From Rubrivivax sp. (GTDB lineage Bacteria > Pseudomonadota > Gammaproteobacteria > Burkholderiales > Burkholderiaceae_C): DNA of 64,000 bases. The notes below the pieces were generated by a model. That model made no database searches, had not been told where the DNA came from, and saw nothing but the letters and a program-made list of their open reading frames with translations. Shown piece by piece: positions 25,613-35,588 of the stretch; positions within the stretch are counted from its first letter, which is position 1; every line of letters starts with the position of its first letter. Both the position numbers and the translations under genes were made by a program. The stretch is from the NCBI GenBank assembly GCA_030653385.1, contig JAURZM010000079.1:62001-126000 (forward strand). Direction: 5' to 3'.

Positions 25613-26388
25613 CCGGACTGCGCCGCAGGGCCGCTTCGCTGGCCCTGCTGGCGGGTGGCCTGGGCGGATTGAGCGGATTGAGCGCCTGTTCGCTGCTGCG
25701 CCAGGAAAGCCGCATCCCCATCGACATGCTGACCGACGACCGCGCCTGCACAAAAACGCAGGCGCCCGTGTTGCTGGTGCTGCTGCCCGGCGCCCACATG
25801 GCTCCGGCCGAGCTGGTGCAGCAAGGTTTTGTCGCTGCCCTGCGCCAGCGCGGGCTGGCGGTGGACGTGTTGATCCCCGATTCGAACCTGGGCTACGTCT
25901 ACGAGCGCAGCATCATGCGGCGCCTGCACGACGAAGTCATCGCGCCGGCACGTGCCAGCGGCTACCGCCGCGTCTGGCTGGCCGGCATTTCGCTGGGCGG
26001 TTTTCTGGCCATGGGCTATGCGATGCGCCACCCGGGGCAGATCGAAGGGCTGCTGACATTGGCGCCCTACCTGGGGCGAAGGCCGCTCTTGCAGGCAGTG
26101 GCCGCTGCCGGGCCTGCCGAGTGGCGCAACGCTGCGCGGCCACGCGACGCACAGGACGTGGAACACGACCTCTGGATGTGGCTCACCGATCCGGCAGCCA
26201 CCAGGCCTGTCCACTTCCTGGGCTTCGGCCGCGAAGATCGCTTCGCCGACGGTCACCAGCTGCTGGCCGGCCTGCTGCCCCCGGACCAGGTGCAGGTGGT
26301 GCCCGGCGGCCATGACTGGGCGCCGTGGCAGCGGTTGTGGGCGAACTGGCTGGACCGTGGCCTGTTGCCACGCCAATGCCCGGCATGA
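25609..26388 (+). CDS. alpha/beta-hydrolase fold lipoprotein
   Basis: A 259-residue hydrolase with a lipoprotein signal (SGLSAC lipobox) and an alpha/beta-hydrolase core: oxyanion region LVLLPGAHM, nucleophile elbow GISLGG, acid in FGREDRF and His in PGGHDW. All three catalytic elements appear present. It may trim or transfer an acyl group at the envelope; the real substrate is unknown. Start GTG overlaps the BamE-like stop and its stop overlaps the second ketosynthase, so these four genes are one translational chain. Confidence 0.78.
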   Translation: MTGLRRRAASLALLAGGLGGLSGLSACSLLRQESRIPIDMLTDDRACTKTQAPVLLVLLPGAHMAPAELVQQGFVAALRQRGLAVDVLIPDSNLGYVYERSIMRRLHDEVIAPARASGYRRVWLAGISLGGFLAMGYAMRHPGQIEGLLTLAPYLGRRPLLQAVAAAGPAEWRNAARPRDAQDVEHDLWMWLTDPAATRPVHFLGFGREDRFADGHQLLAGLLPPDQVQVVPGGHDWAPWQRLWANWLDRGLLPRQCPA

Positions 26389-27587
26389 CCAGCCCGCCCA
26401 TCACACCCGTGGCCGTGGTGGCCCAGGGCCTGGCCTGCGCCACCGGTGTCGGTCTGGCTGCTTTTGCCCAGGCGCTGCGCGAAGGTCGCTCGGCGCTGCA
26501 GCCCAACACCTTCACGCCAGTGCCGCTGGCCACCTGGGTGGGGCGCCTGGCTGCCATCGACGACACCCATCTGCCGGCCAGCCTGGTGCGCTGGGACTGC
26601 CGCGCCACCCGCGCCGCCTGGCTGGGCCTGCAGGCCGACGGTTTCATCGGCGCGGTGCAAGCGGCCTGTGAAGAACACGGGGCAACGCGGGTTGGCCTGG
26701 TGCTGGGCACCTCGGCGTCGACCATCGGCGTGTCCGAGCAAGCCTACGCACAGCTGGCCGCCGACGGTGGCTTTCCCGACGCGCTGCGCAGCGACACCCT
26801 CAACCACATGCACGCGGTGACGCAGTTCGTGCAGCAGGCGCTGGCGCTGCAGGGCCCTTGTGCGACGGTGTCCACCGCCTGTTCTTCCAGCGCCAAGGCC
26901 TTTGCGCAGGCCGAGCGCTGGCTGCGCCTGGGCCTGGTGGACGCGGTGGTGGTGGGCGGTGTCGACGTGCTGTGCAACAGCCTGCTGTTCGGCTTTGCCG
27001 CGCTGGGGCTGGTGTCGCCATCCGCGTGCCAGCCTTTTGCCGCGGGGCGCCAGGGCATCAGCGTCGGCGAGGCGGCGGGTTTTGCGCTGCTGCAACGCGG
27101 CCAGGGGCCAGTGGTCCTGCTCGGACATGGCGAATCCAACGACGCCCACCACATGTCGAGCCCACACCCCGAGGGCCGCGGCGCCGAGCAGGCGCTGGAC
27201 GCGGCGCTGGCCCGCACCGGGCTGCAGGCACACCAGGTCGACACCGTCAGCCTGCACGGCACGGCCACCGCACGCAACGACGAAGTGGAAGCCGCGCTCG
27301 TCGCACGCCGCTACCGGCCCGACGTGCACGCCAGCGCCATCAAGGGCCTGGTCGGCCACACCATGGGTGCGGCGGGCATGCTGGGTGCGCTGGCTTGTGT
27401 GCTGGCCGTGCGCGATGGTGTGTGCGCCGGCACCGTGGGCACGGCACAGGCCGACCCGGCGCTGGGCGACACCTTCGGCCGCCAACTGCAAGCGGCGCCG
27501 AGTCAGACCGCGGTGCGGGTGGCGGCCTGCCACGCCTTCGGCTTCGGGGGCAACAACGCGGTGCTGCTGTTTGGCAGGGGGGCGTGA
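26385..27587 (+). CDS. beta-ketoacyl-ACP synthase 2 (KS2)
   Basis: A 400-residue condensing enzyme with an intact Cys-His-His triad: Cys166 in STACSSSAK, His291 in LHGTATARN, His325 in KGLVGHTMG. It is a clear paralogue of KS1, about half identical by eye across the central region. ATG 26385 overlaps the hydrolase stop. It is followed at once by a second cysteine-less partner, so the locus holds two complete KS-CLF-type pairs. It may act in initiation or at a different chain length. Confidence 0.93.
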   Translation: MTSPPITPVAVVAQGLACATGVGLAAFAQALREGRSALQPNTFTPVPLATWVGRLAAIDDTHLPASLVRWDCRATRAAWLGLQADGFIGAVQAACEEHGATRVGLVLGTSASTIGVSEQAYAQLAADGGFPDALRSDTLNHMHAVTQFVQQALALQGPCATVSTACSSSAKAFAQAERWLRLGLVDAVVVGGVDVLCNSLLFGFAALGLVSPSACQPFAAGRQGISVGEAAGFALLQRGQGPVVLLGHGESNDAHHMSSPHPEGRGAEQALDAALARTGLQAHQVDTVSLHGTATARNDEVEAALVARRYRPDVHASAIKGLVGHTMGAAGMLGALACVLAVRDGVCAGTVGTAQADPALGDTFGRQLQAAPSQTAVRVAACHAFGFGGNNAVLLFGRGA

Positions 27588-28435
27588 TGACACACGCGGG
27601 AACACGGCGCTTGTGGATCGATGCCGTCGCCTGGTGGTCACCGGGCCTGCCCGACTGGCAGCAGGCACAGGCCGCACTGCGTGGTGAGGCCACGGCCAGC
27701 GCCCCGTCGACCGGCCCCACCGCACGGCCCGCACCGGCCCTGCTGGCCGCCAACGAACGCCGGCGCGCGCCCGATGCGGTGTTGCTGGCGCTGGAAGTGG
27801 CGGCCCGCGCCAGCGCCGACAGCGGCCACGACACCCCAACGCTGGCCACGGTGTTTGCGTCGGCCCATGGCGACCTGCCGATCACCGACGCGCTGTGCCG
27901 CACGCTGGCCAGCGACCCCTTGCTGCTGTCGCCGACACGATTCCACCATTCGGTGCACAACGCGGCTTCAGGTTACTGGGCCATCGGCAGCGGCAGCACC
28001 GCGGCCAGCACTGCGCTGGCGGCCTTCGAAAACACCTTCGCCACCGGCTTGCTCGAAGCCGCGTGCCAATGCCACGCCGACAGTCGGCCGGTGATGCTGG
28101 TGGCTTGCGACACCCAGGCCGTGGGACCGCTGGCATCAGTGAACCGCAGCCGCGGCCTGTTGGCCGTGGCCCTGGTTTTTTCGCCAGTGGCCGGGCCTCG
28201 GTCAGGCTGGGTGCTGGACTGGTCGCTGCAAGCCAAAGCCGTGCCACAGCCGCTGGCCCGCAGTGCCACCGCCTGGCAGCTGTCGAACAACGCCAGTTCG
28301 GCCGCATTGCCGATGATGGAAGCGCTGGCCGGTGCGGGCGAAGCCCGGCTGGCCTGGCCGCTGTCGACGGGCCTGTTGCTGCAGTTGCAGCTGCAAACCT
28401 GGCCCGCCGCAGCGGGCACCTCGGCTGCGGCATGA
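27587..28435 (+). CDS. KS-like chain-length-factor protein 2 (CLF2)
   Basis: A 282-residue ketosynthase-like protein parallel to CLF1. Both contain RR-A-DAV/GAV followed by an Ala-rich helix, then a TVFASAHGD / TVFTSSTGD strand and RFHHSVHNAASGYW / RFTNSVHNAPAGYW. The nucleophile position reads AASTALAAFENTFATG, with no cysteine. It probably pairs with KS2. The ATG at 27587 shares one base with the KS2 stop codon. Its last codons are Ala-rich and the gene ends 33 bases before the halogenase-like gene. Confidence 0.82.
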   Translation: MTHAGTRRLWIDAVAWWSPGLPDWQQAQAALRGEATASAPSTGPTARPAPALLAANERRRAPDAVLLALEVAARASADSGHDTPTLATVFASAHGDLPITDALCRTLASDPLLLSPTRFHHSVHNAASGYWAIGSGSTAASTALAAFENTFATGLLEAACQCHADSRPVMLVACDTQAVGPLASVNRSRGLLAVALVFSPVAGPRSGWVLDWSLQAKAVPQPLARSATAWQLSNNASSAALPMMEALAGAGEARLAWPLSTGLLLQLQLQTWPAAAGTSAAA

Positions 28436-28468
28436 TGCGAGGCTGTTGAATCAGCCGCTTCCTGCTCG

Positions 28469-30127
28469 ATGAATTCCACCCCCACCACACACGACGTCAT
28501 CATCATGGGCGGCGGCCTGGCCGGCCTGACCCTGGCGCTGCAGCTGCGCCAGCGCCTGCCCATGCTGGACGTGCGCGTGCTGGAACGGCGCAGCCACCCC
28601 GTGCCCGAGGCCTGCCACAAGGTGGGTGAATCGACGGTGGAAATCGGCGCCCACTACTTCGCCGACGTGCTGGGCCTGAAGCAGCACCTGATGGACGCAC
28701 AGCTGAAGAAATTCGGCTTCCGCTTTTTCTTCAGCGAAGGCCGCACCGACTTCGACCAGGTCACCGAACTCGGCGCCAGCCGGCCCCTGCCCGTGGGCAG
28801 CTGGCAGATCGACCGCGGCATCTTCGAGAACTTCCTGGGCCAGGAGGTGCAGCGCCGCGGCATCCACTTCAGCGACAACGCGTTGATCCGCGAACTGGAC
28901 CTGGCCCCCGACGACCAGCCCGATGCGCTGCACACGGTGCGCTGGCAAGAAGGCCAGCAGCCGCTGCAAACGGCGCAGGCGCGCTGGGTCATCGACGCTT
29001 GCGGCCGTGCCGGGCTGATCAAGAAAAAACTCGGCCTGGCGCGCGAAAACGCCCACCCGGCGCACGCGGTGTGGTTCCGCATCAGCGAACACATCGTGCC
29101 CGACGGCTGGTCGCAAGACCCGGCCTGGCAGGCACGCTGCATGTCGCCGACGCGCTGGTTGTCCACCAACCACCTGGTCGGCGCGGGTTATTGGGTGTGG
29201 CTGATTCCGCTGTCCAGCGGTTCGCATTCGGTGGGCATCGTGGCCGACCCGCGTTACCACTCGCTGGACAGCATGAACACCTTCGAGCGTGCGATGGACT
29301 GGTTCAAGACCTACCAGCCACGCCTGTTTGCCGACCTCGACGGCAAACGCGACAAGCTGCAGGACTTTGCCTTCTTCAAGCGTTTCTCCTACGACTGCGA
29401 GCAGATCTTCTCGGACAAACGCTGGGCGCTGGCGGGTGAGTCGGGCCGTTTCCTGGACCCGTTCTATTCACCGGGCAGCGACTTCATCGGCATCGGCAAC
29501 ACCTACATCACCGAACTGGTGGCACGCGACCACGCGCGGCAGCCCATCGGCGCGCACGTGCGGGTCTACGAGCAGGTCTTCAAGTCTTTCTACGACAACA
29601 CGCTGGCGCTGTACGTCGACCAGTACGGCCTGTTCGGCGACCCCGAGGTGCTGCCGATCAAGGTCTTCTGGGACTACACCTACTACTGGGGCGTGCTGGC
29701 CAAGCTGTTCTACCACCAGGGCCTGACCGACCTGGTGGCACTGAGCCACCTTCGCGACCGCATGGCCGGCATGCAGCCCCTGAACCTGGCCGTGCAGACC
29801 TTCGTGCGCGAGATGTCGACACACAGCCGCAAGCGCAACCTGCCCATCATGCTGGACCAGGCTTCGCTGCCCTGGTTCGTCGAGCTCAACCGCAGCCTGG
29901 TGGACCCGCACACGCCCGAAGAATTCACGCAGCGACTGCAGGAATCGGCCACGCGCCTGCGGCAGCTGGCCACCGAGATCCTGGACCGCGCGGCAGCCGA
30001 GTACCCGCAGCTGGACGGCAGCCCGCTGCTGCGGGCCATCGAGGCGGCCGGCGGCTTGGTGCGATTGCCCGAGAAGCTGCTGTTCCCGGCCCTGGGCGAA
30101 ACACAGGACGAAGCGCTGGCGGTCTGA
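28469..30127 (+). CDS. flavin-dependent halogenase-like oxidoreductase
   Basis: A 552-residue FAD enzyme of the tryptophan-halogenase superfamily. Features: FAD motif MGGGLAGL (13-20), KVGESTVE (51-58), a lysine pair at 80-81 at about the distance of the catalytic Lys of FADH2-dependent halogenases, the hallmark W-x-W-x-I-P as WVWLIP (242-247), and LAGESGRFLDPFYSPGSDF (321-339) where halogenases have the G-D-A-x-F-L-D-P region. Aryl polyenes of Xanthomonas are brominated, so halogenation of the aryl ring is possible, but oxidoreductases with these motifs need not halogenate. It is the last plus-strand gene of the locus. Confidence 0.82.
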   Translation: MNSTPTTHDVIIMGGGLAGLTLALQLRQRLPMLDVRVLERRSHPVPEACHKVGESTVEIGAHYFADVLGLKQHLMDAQLKKFGFRFFFSEGRTDFDQVTELGASRPLPVGSWQIDRGIFENFLGQEVQRRGIHFSDNALIRELDLAPDDQPDALHTVRWQEGQQPLQTAQARWVIDACGRAGLIKKKLGLARENAHPAHAVWFRISEHIVPDGWSQDPAWQARCMSPTRWLSTNHLVGAGYWVWLIPLSSGSHSVGIVADPRYHSLDSMNTFERAMDWFKTYQPRLFADLDGKRDKLQDFAFFKRFSYDCEQIFSDKRWALAGESGRFLDPFYSPGSDFIGIGNTYITELVARDHARQPIGAHVRVYEQVFKSFYDNTLALYVDQYGLFGDPEVLPIKVFWDYTYYWGVLAKLFYHQGLTDLVALSHLRDRMAGMQPLNLAVQTFVREMSTHSRKRNLPIMLDQASLPWFVELNRSLVDPHTPEEFTQRLQESATRLRQLATEILDRAAAEYPQLDGSPLLRAIEAAGGLVRLPEKLLFPALGETQDEALAV

Positions 30128-30134
30128 CCGTCGG

Positions 30135-30166
30135 CCTGATCGGCCCAGACCGGCCCCGCGATCAGG
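30135..30166. terminator. bidirectional hairpin between convergent genes
   Basis: Perfect 8-bp inverted repeat CCTGATCG (30135-30142) and CGATCAGG (30159-30166) with a 16-base GC-rich loop, placed exactly between the stop of the halogenase-like gene and the stop of the convergent glycosyltransferase, whose stop codon it contains. No long U-tract; likely a shared transcription end. Confidence 0.45.
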
Positions 30167-30935
30167 GCTGAAACGGCGGCAAGCGCCGCAGCCGCCGCCA
30201 CAGCAGCAGCGGCAGGCGCAGCACGAACTCCACCATCAGCCGGGTGTGCATCCAGCTCAGCAGCACGTTGTCGCGGCCGTACTGGAAGTGCGACACACCC
30301 CCTTCTTCGGCCGTCAGGTACTTCACCGGCGCGTCGATGTTCACCGGCTTGACTCCACGCCACGCCAGCCGCACCACGGCTTCGGTGTCGAAGTCGAAAC
30401 GGCGCATCCAACGCTGGCCCTGCATCACGGCGGCCAGGTCGGCGACCGGGTAGACACGAAAACCATACAGGGAATCGGCCACGCCGGCGCCCAGCGTTTC
30501 CAGGTTGGTCCACCAGTTGGACACCCGCCGGCCGCGCACCCGCAGCAGCGGCGCGCTGGCATCGAAGACCGGGCGACCCAGCACCATGGTCTCGGGCCGT
30601 GATTGCGAAGCCTGCATGAAAGAGGGAATCAGCGCCGCGGGGTGCTGGCCGTCGGAATCCATCGTCAGCGCGTGGGTGAAGCCGGCGCCAGCAGCTTCGT
30701 GCAGTCCGTGCAGCACGGCGGCGCCCTTGCCCTGGTTCTGCGGCAACACCCGCACTCGCAGGCCGCTGTCCTGCGCCGCCATGTCCAGCAGGCCCTGGGC
30801 GGTGCCGTCGCTGCTGCCGTCCACCACCACCCACACGGGGTTCCAGTGGGCACGGGCCGCTTTCACGGTGGTGTAGACCGTGGCGCCGGTGTTGTAGCTG
30901 GGGATCAGCACCAGGTGGCTGTGCGACGGGTTCAT
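30162..30935 (-). CDS. family 2 glycosyltransferase
   Basis: A 257-residue GT2 enzyme with a GT-A fold: N-terminal LVLIPSYNTG, VWVVVDGSSDGT, the GKGAAVLHG loop, and the metal-binding DSD-type motif in TMDSDGQH. A basic, hydrophobic C-terminus (FVLRLPLLLWRRLRRL) suggests membrane association. Similar glycosyltransferases occur in aryl polyene clusters, where they may add a sugar to the pigment. Start ATG 30935 overlaps the stop of the upstream acyltransferase (ATGA). The donor sugar cannot be inferred. Confidence 0.88.
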   Translation of the reverse strand: MNPSHSHLVLIPSYNTGATVYTTVKAARAHWNPVWVVVDGSSDGTAQGLLDMAAQDSGLRVRVLPQNQGKGAAVLHGLHEAAGAGFTHALTMDSDGQHPAALIPSFMQASQSRPETMVLGRPVFDASAPLLRVRGRRVSNWWTNLETLGAGVADSLYGFRVYPVADLAAVMQGQRWMRRFDFDTEAVVRLAWRGVKPVNIDAPVKYLTAEEGGVSHFQYGRDNVLLSWMHTRLMVEFVLRLPLLLWRRLRRLPPFQP

Positions 30936-31780
30936 GCGCTGTCGCCAGGGCTGCCAGACGGTGTTGCGCCGGGTCTGTGCACTTCGGTGGCGTAGTAGGC
31001 CTGCACCTCTTGCACCAGGGCCAGGTGGTCCTGCGGCGGGTCGAAGCGGCGGCCCAGGCGCACCGCAAACCGGATCGGCAGCGGCGGCAGCTTCCACAGC
31101 GGCCAGCCCTTGCCCAGGTAGGGCGAGTCAGTGTCGATGAACACCGTCTGCACCGGCACCTGGGCCCGTTTGGCGATCATCGCGAAGCTGGCGTGAAACG
31201 GGTTCAGCGGCCGCTGCGTGGTGCGTGTGCCTTCGGGGAACAGCACCAGCTGGCCACCGTCCTGCAAGTCGTTCACCGCACACTGCACCATGCCGTAGGT
31301 GGAGTCGTTGTGGATGTAGCGGGCCAGCCGCGCACCCGGCCCCAGGAAGGGGTTGCGCAGCAGACTGGCCTTCATGATGCAGGCGCTGCGCGGCAGGCGT
31401 GCCACCAGCATCAGCGCGTCCAGCATGCTGGGGTGGTTGGCCACCACGATGAGGCCGCCTTCGTCGCGCAGCGTGTCCAGCACGTCGGCATCCAGCCGCA
31501 ACATGCCCACCACTGCGGCGATGCGCCAGAAGATGCGGTAGCCGTAGGCGATCATCGCGCGGCCCAGGCGCCGGCCCACCGCACGCGGCAGCAGCGGGTA
31601 CAGCAGCAGCGCGGCACCGTTCCAGGCCACCGACATCAAGCCCAGCAGCAGCAGCTGCAGCTGCAGCGCCACCCACGCCAGCGGCCACCAGGCCGGGCGA
31701 GCGGCCGGGTGTTCGACCGGGTGTTCGGTTGTGTGTCCTGGCTGCGGCTTGCTCACGGTTTCACTTGTCGACGCTGACAC
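30932..31780 (-). CDS. PlsC-type 1-acyl-glycerol-phosphate acyltransferase-like protein
   Basis: A 282-residue lysophospholipid acyltransferase family protein. It has a hydrophobic N-terminal segment, the catalytic H(x4)D motif in VANHPSMLD, and the substrate-binding motif LFPEGTRT. This is the second acyltransferase of the polyene locus, from a different family than the LpxL-like enzyme. The start is uncertain: GTG at 31780 overlaps the porin gene by 20 bases, while GTG at 31756 would begin MSKPQPGH just after the porin stop. The overlap with the GT2 gene shows they are co-translated. Confidence 0.87.
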   Translation of the reverse strand: MSASTSETVSKPQPGHTTEHPVEHPAARPAWWPLAWVALQLQLLLLGLMSVAWNGAALLLYPLLPRAVGRRLGRAMIAYGYRIFWRIAAVVGMLRLDADVLDTLRDEGGLIVVANHPSMLDALMLVARLPRSACIMKASLLRNPFLGPGARLARYIHNDSTYGMVQCAVNDLQDGGQLVLFPEGTRTTQRPLNPFHASFAMIAKRAQVPVQTVFIDTDSPYLGKGWPLWKLPPLPIRFAVRLGRRFDPPQDHLALVQEVQAYYATEVHRPGATPSGSPGDSA

Positions 31781-32630
31781 GTTCGCTCGAAGTCGCCAGC
31801 ACCCAGCTGACGGCCAGGCCGAAGCTCAGCTGCATGCGCTGCTGCACCAGCGGGCTGGGTTCGAAGGCGGCGTGGGCCACGCTGTCGGTGCGCAGAAAGC
31901 CGCCCACCCACATCGAGCCGATACGGCGAGACACACCCGTGGTCAGGCGCCAGCCGCCGTATCCACCCTGGGCGGCGTAGGCTGCCCGCGAGGCGGTGGC
32001 GTAGACCGGCGCCACGTCGTAGAAGTAGGCGTGGTGGCGGCGCGAGCCGTACATGGGTCCACCTTGCACACCGATGTTCCAGCCCGCGTACTGCACATCG
32101 ACGTTGAGCACCGGGCTCAAGGTCCAACCCAGGTCTTGCGGCCGCGACTGCAGCGACACCACGGCACGTGCCGGCAGGCGCAGGTCCAGCTTCCAGTCCC
32201 GGCCCTGCGCCACCGTGAAGTTCAGGTTCGGGCCCAGTTCAACGGTGCCGGCCAGGTCGGGCATGCCGCGGCGGGCGCGGTTGTCTTCGCTTGGGGTGGG
32301 TGCGCTGGCGGCCACGCTCAGGTCGAAGTCGAAGCGGTCGCTTTCCAGCAGCACGGCACGTGCACCTTCACGCGTGGCGCGGAAAATCTTGCCGCGGTAG
32401 ATGGCCAGGGGCACCGGCAGCACCAGGTCATGGGCCTGGTCGCTGCCGCGGTAGTGCGGCAAGCGCACGCCACCCAGGCCCAGGCCCAGTTCCCACAGCG
32501 GTTCGTCCGCCTGGGCCGGCTGGGCGGCCGCCAGCAAGACCGTCAGCCACAGCAGGATCAAGCCCGTTGCCTTGGCGCGGGGCAGCCACGTGGCGCCGGA
32601 CGGGGAAACTCGGTGTGACGCCAGACTCAT
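31761..32630 (-). CDS. MipA/OmpV family outer membrane protein
   Basis: A 289-residue outer membrane beta-barrel protein. After a signal peptide (core LILLWLTVLLAAAQPAQA) comes WELGLGLGGVRLPHYRGSDQ, the hallmark MipA/OmpV start, then alternating amphipathic strands and a C-terminal aromatic strand (MQLSFGLAVSWVL). MipA-like proteins are scaffold or porin-like proteins of the outer membrane. ATG 32630 gives the signal peptide directly. As first gene of the minus-strand trio, it may share a transcript with the acyltransferase and glycosyltransferase. Confidence 0.88.
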   Translation of the reverse strand: MSLASHRVSPSGATWLPRAKATGLILLWLTVLLAAAQPAQADEPLWELGLGLGGVRLPHYRGSDQAHDLVLPVPLAIYRGKIFRATREGARAVLLESDRFDFDLSVAASAPTPSEDNRARRGMPDLAGTVELGPNLNFTVAQGRDWKLDLRLPARAVVSLQSRPQDLGWTLSPVLNVDVQYAGWNIGVQGGPMYGSRRHHAYFYDVAPVYATASRAAYAAQGGYGGWRLTTGVSRRIGSMWVGGFLRTDSVAHAAFEPSPLVQQRMQLSFGLAVSWVLATSSERVSVDK

Positions 32631-32928
32631 GGACGGCTGCAAAGGCTGAATGACGCTGTCGAGGCGCCGGGAACGGGCGGTGGGGCGTGCAGGCTCGGCG
32701 GCCTTTCGGCCCCGGGGCGCAGACAAGCGCAGCCAGTGGCGTGCAGTGGGGCGGGATTATCGCTAAATGCCTGCGCCGCCCGGTCCGCCGGCGCGACCCT
32801 GTGGCGCGCGCGCACCGCCGGCCCGCCGCTGTGGAGAGGCCTGTCGCGCGGCCGCAGTGGTAACCTCGCGGCCGTCAAAAACAAGCGCCGCCGGCGCCCT
32901 AGCAGTGCCCTTGAGCCGGACCCCGCCA
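32631..32928. other. divergent intergenic region, MipA-like and PAP2 genes
   Basis: About 300 bases without a gene. Very GC-rich except for a short AT patch, GGGATTATCGCTAAATG, at 32753-32769. On the minus strand this gives GATAAT (32756-32761), a plausible -10 for the porin-acyltransferase-glycosyltransferase unit, with a leader of about 120 bases; no convincing -35 is seen. I see no repeat or RNA gene here. Confidence 0.4.
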
Positions 32929-33636
32929 TTGACCCCCCAGACGGGCGCCCCGCTGCGCTCCTGGTCGCAGCAGTTCATGCAGCGGGTGGGTTACCACTTC
33001 GTGCTGAAGGCCCTGGGCATCACGGCCTTCATGTGGGTCTTCTTCCTGGCTTATTTCCACACCTTGCGCCACCCGGTGCGCCCAGTGACGGAAATGCCCT
33101 TGACGGCGCTGGACCACTGGGTGGGCTTCGAGCCACTGGCGCTGCTGCCCTACGTTTCCTTGTGGATCTATGTCGGCTTTGCGCCGGGCCTGATGCCCAG
33201 CCTGCGCCAGGCCGTGGTCTACGGCCTGTGGGCGGCGGCGCTGTGCCTGGCCGGCTTGCTGGCTTTCTACGCCTTTCCCACGTCGGTGCCCTTGCACCCG
33301 ATGCGCGTGGACGTGTCGCAGCACGCCGGTTTTGCGCTGCTGCAGGGCGTGGACGCTGCCGGCAATGCCTGCCCGTCGCTGCATGTGGCCACTGCCGTGT
33401 TCACGGCCTGCTGGGTGCACCGGCACCTGCTGCAGATGGGTGCGCCGGCGTGGCCGAAGGTGCTGAACGTGCTGTGGGTGTTGCTGATCGTGTGGTCCAC
33501 CTTGGCCACCAAACAGCACGTGGCCTGGGACGTGGCCGCCGGCACCTTGTTGGCATTGATGTTCGTGTGGCCGTCGATGCGCTGGTCGCCTGGCGACCCG
33601 CCCGGGGGCGTGAACAGCGGGAAGGTCGCTCGATAG
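32929..33636 (+). CDS. PAP2-superfamily membrane phosphatase
   Basis: A roughly 235-residue integral membrane protein with about six hydrophobic segments. The PAP2 active-site pieces are ACPSLHVATA (motif 2, PSxH) and WSTLATKQHVAWD (motif 3, S-x-x-x-x-x-x-H-x-x-x-D, with Thr instead of the usual Arg after Ser). This form resembles the PAP2_3/inositol phosphorylceramide synthase-like branch, so it could be a phosphatase or a phosphotransferase on lipid substrates. The start is unclear: TTG 32929 is used; GTG 32905 and ATG 32977 are alternatives. Confidence 0.75.
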   Translation: MTPQTGAPLRSWSQQFMQRVGYHFVLKALGITAFMWVFFLAYFHTLRHPVRPVTEMPLTALDHWVGFEPLALLPYVSLWIYVGFAPGLMPSLRQAVVYGLWAAALCLAGLLAFYAFPTSVPLHPMRVDVSQHAGFALLQGVDAAGNACPSLHVATAVFTACWVHRHLLQMGAPAWPKVLNVLWVLLIVWSTLATKQHVAWDVAAGTLLALMFVWPSMRWSPGDPPGGVNSGKVAR

Positions 33637-33639
33637 AAT
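33611..33639 (+). promoter_or_regulatory. sigma-70-type promoter of glnS
   Basis: TGAACA (33611-33616), a 17-base spacer and TAGAAT (33634-33639). The -35 lies inside the last codons of the PAP2 gene. The expected start near 33646 leaves about 34 bases before the ATG at 33680. Confidence 0.5.
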
Positions 33640-33679
33640 CGGCGGCTCTTCTGATCACCGGGTTGCCAACAGCGCACGC

Positions 33680-35470
<1,791 letters not shown>

Positions 35471-35588
35471 GGGGCGGTCACACCGACGGTCAGCGGGTAA
35501 AGATCGGAAAAGGTCCGCCCTTCGGCCTCCAGGGTCGGCGCGGCGGGTGCACGATGTGCGGGCTGCCATTCCGATTGAAGGAGCTGCC

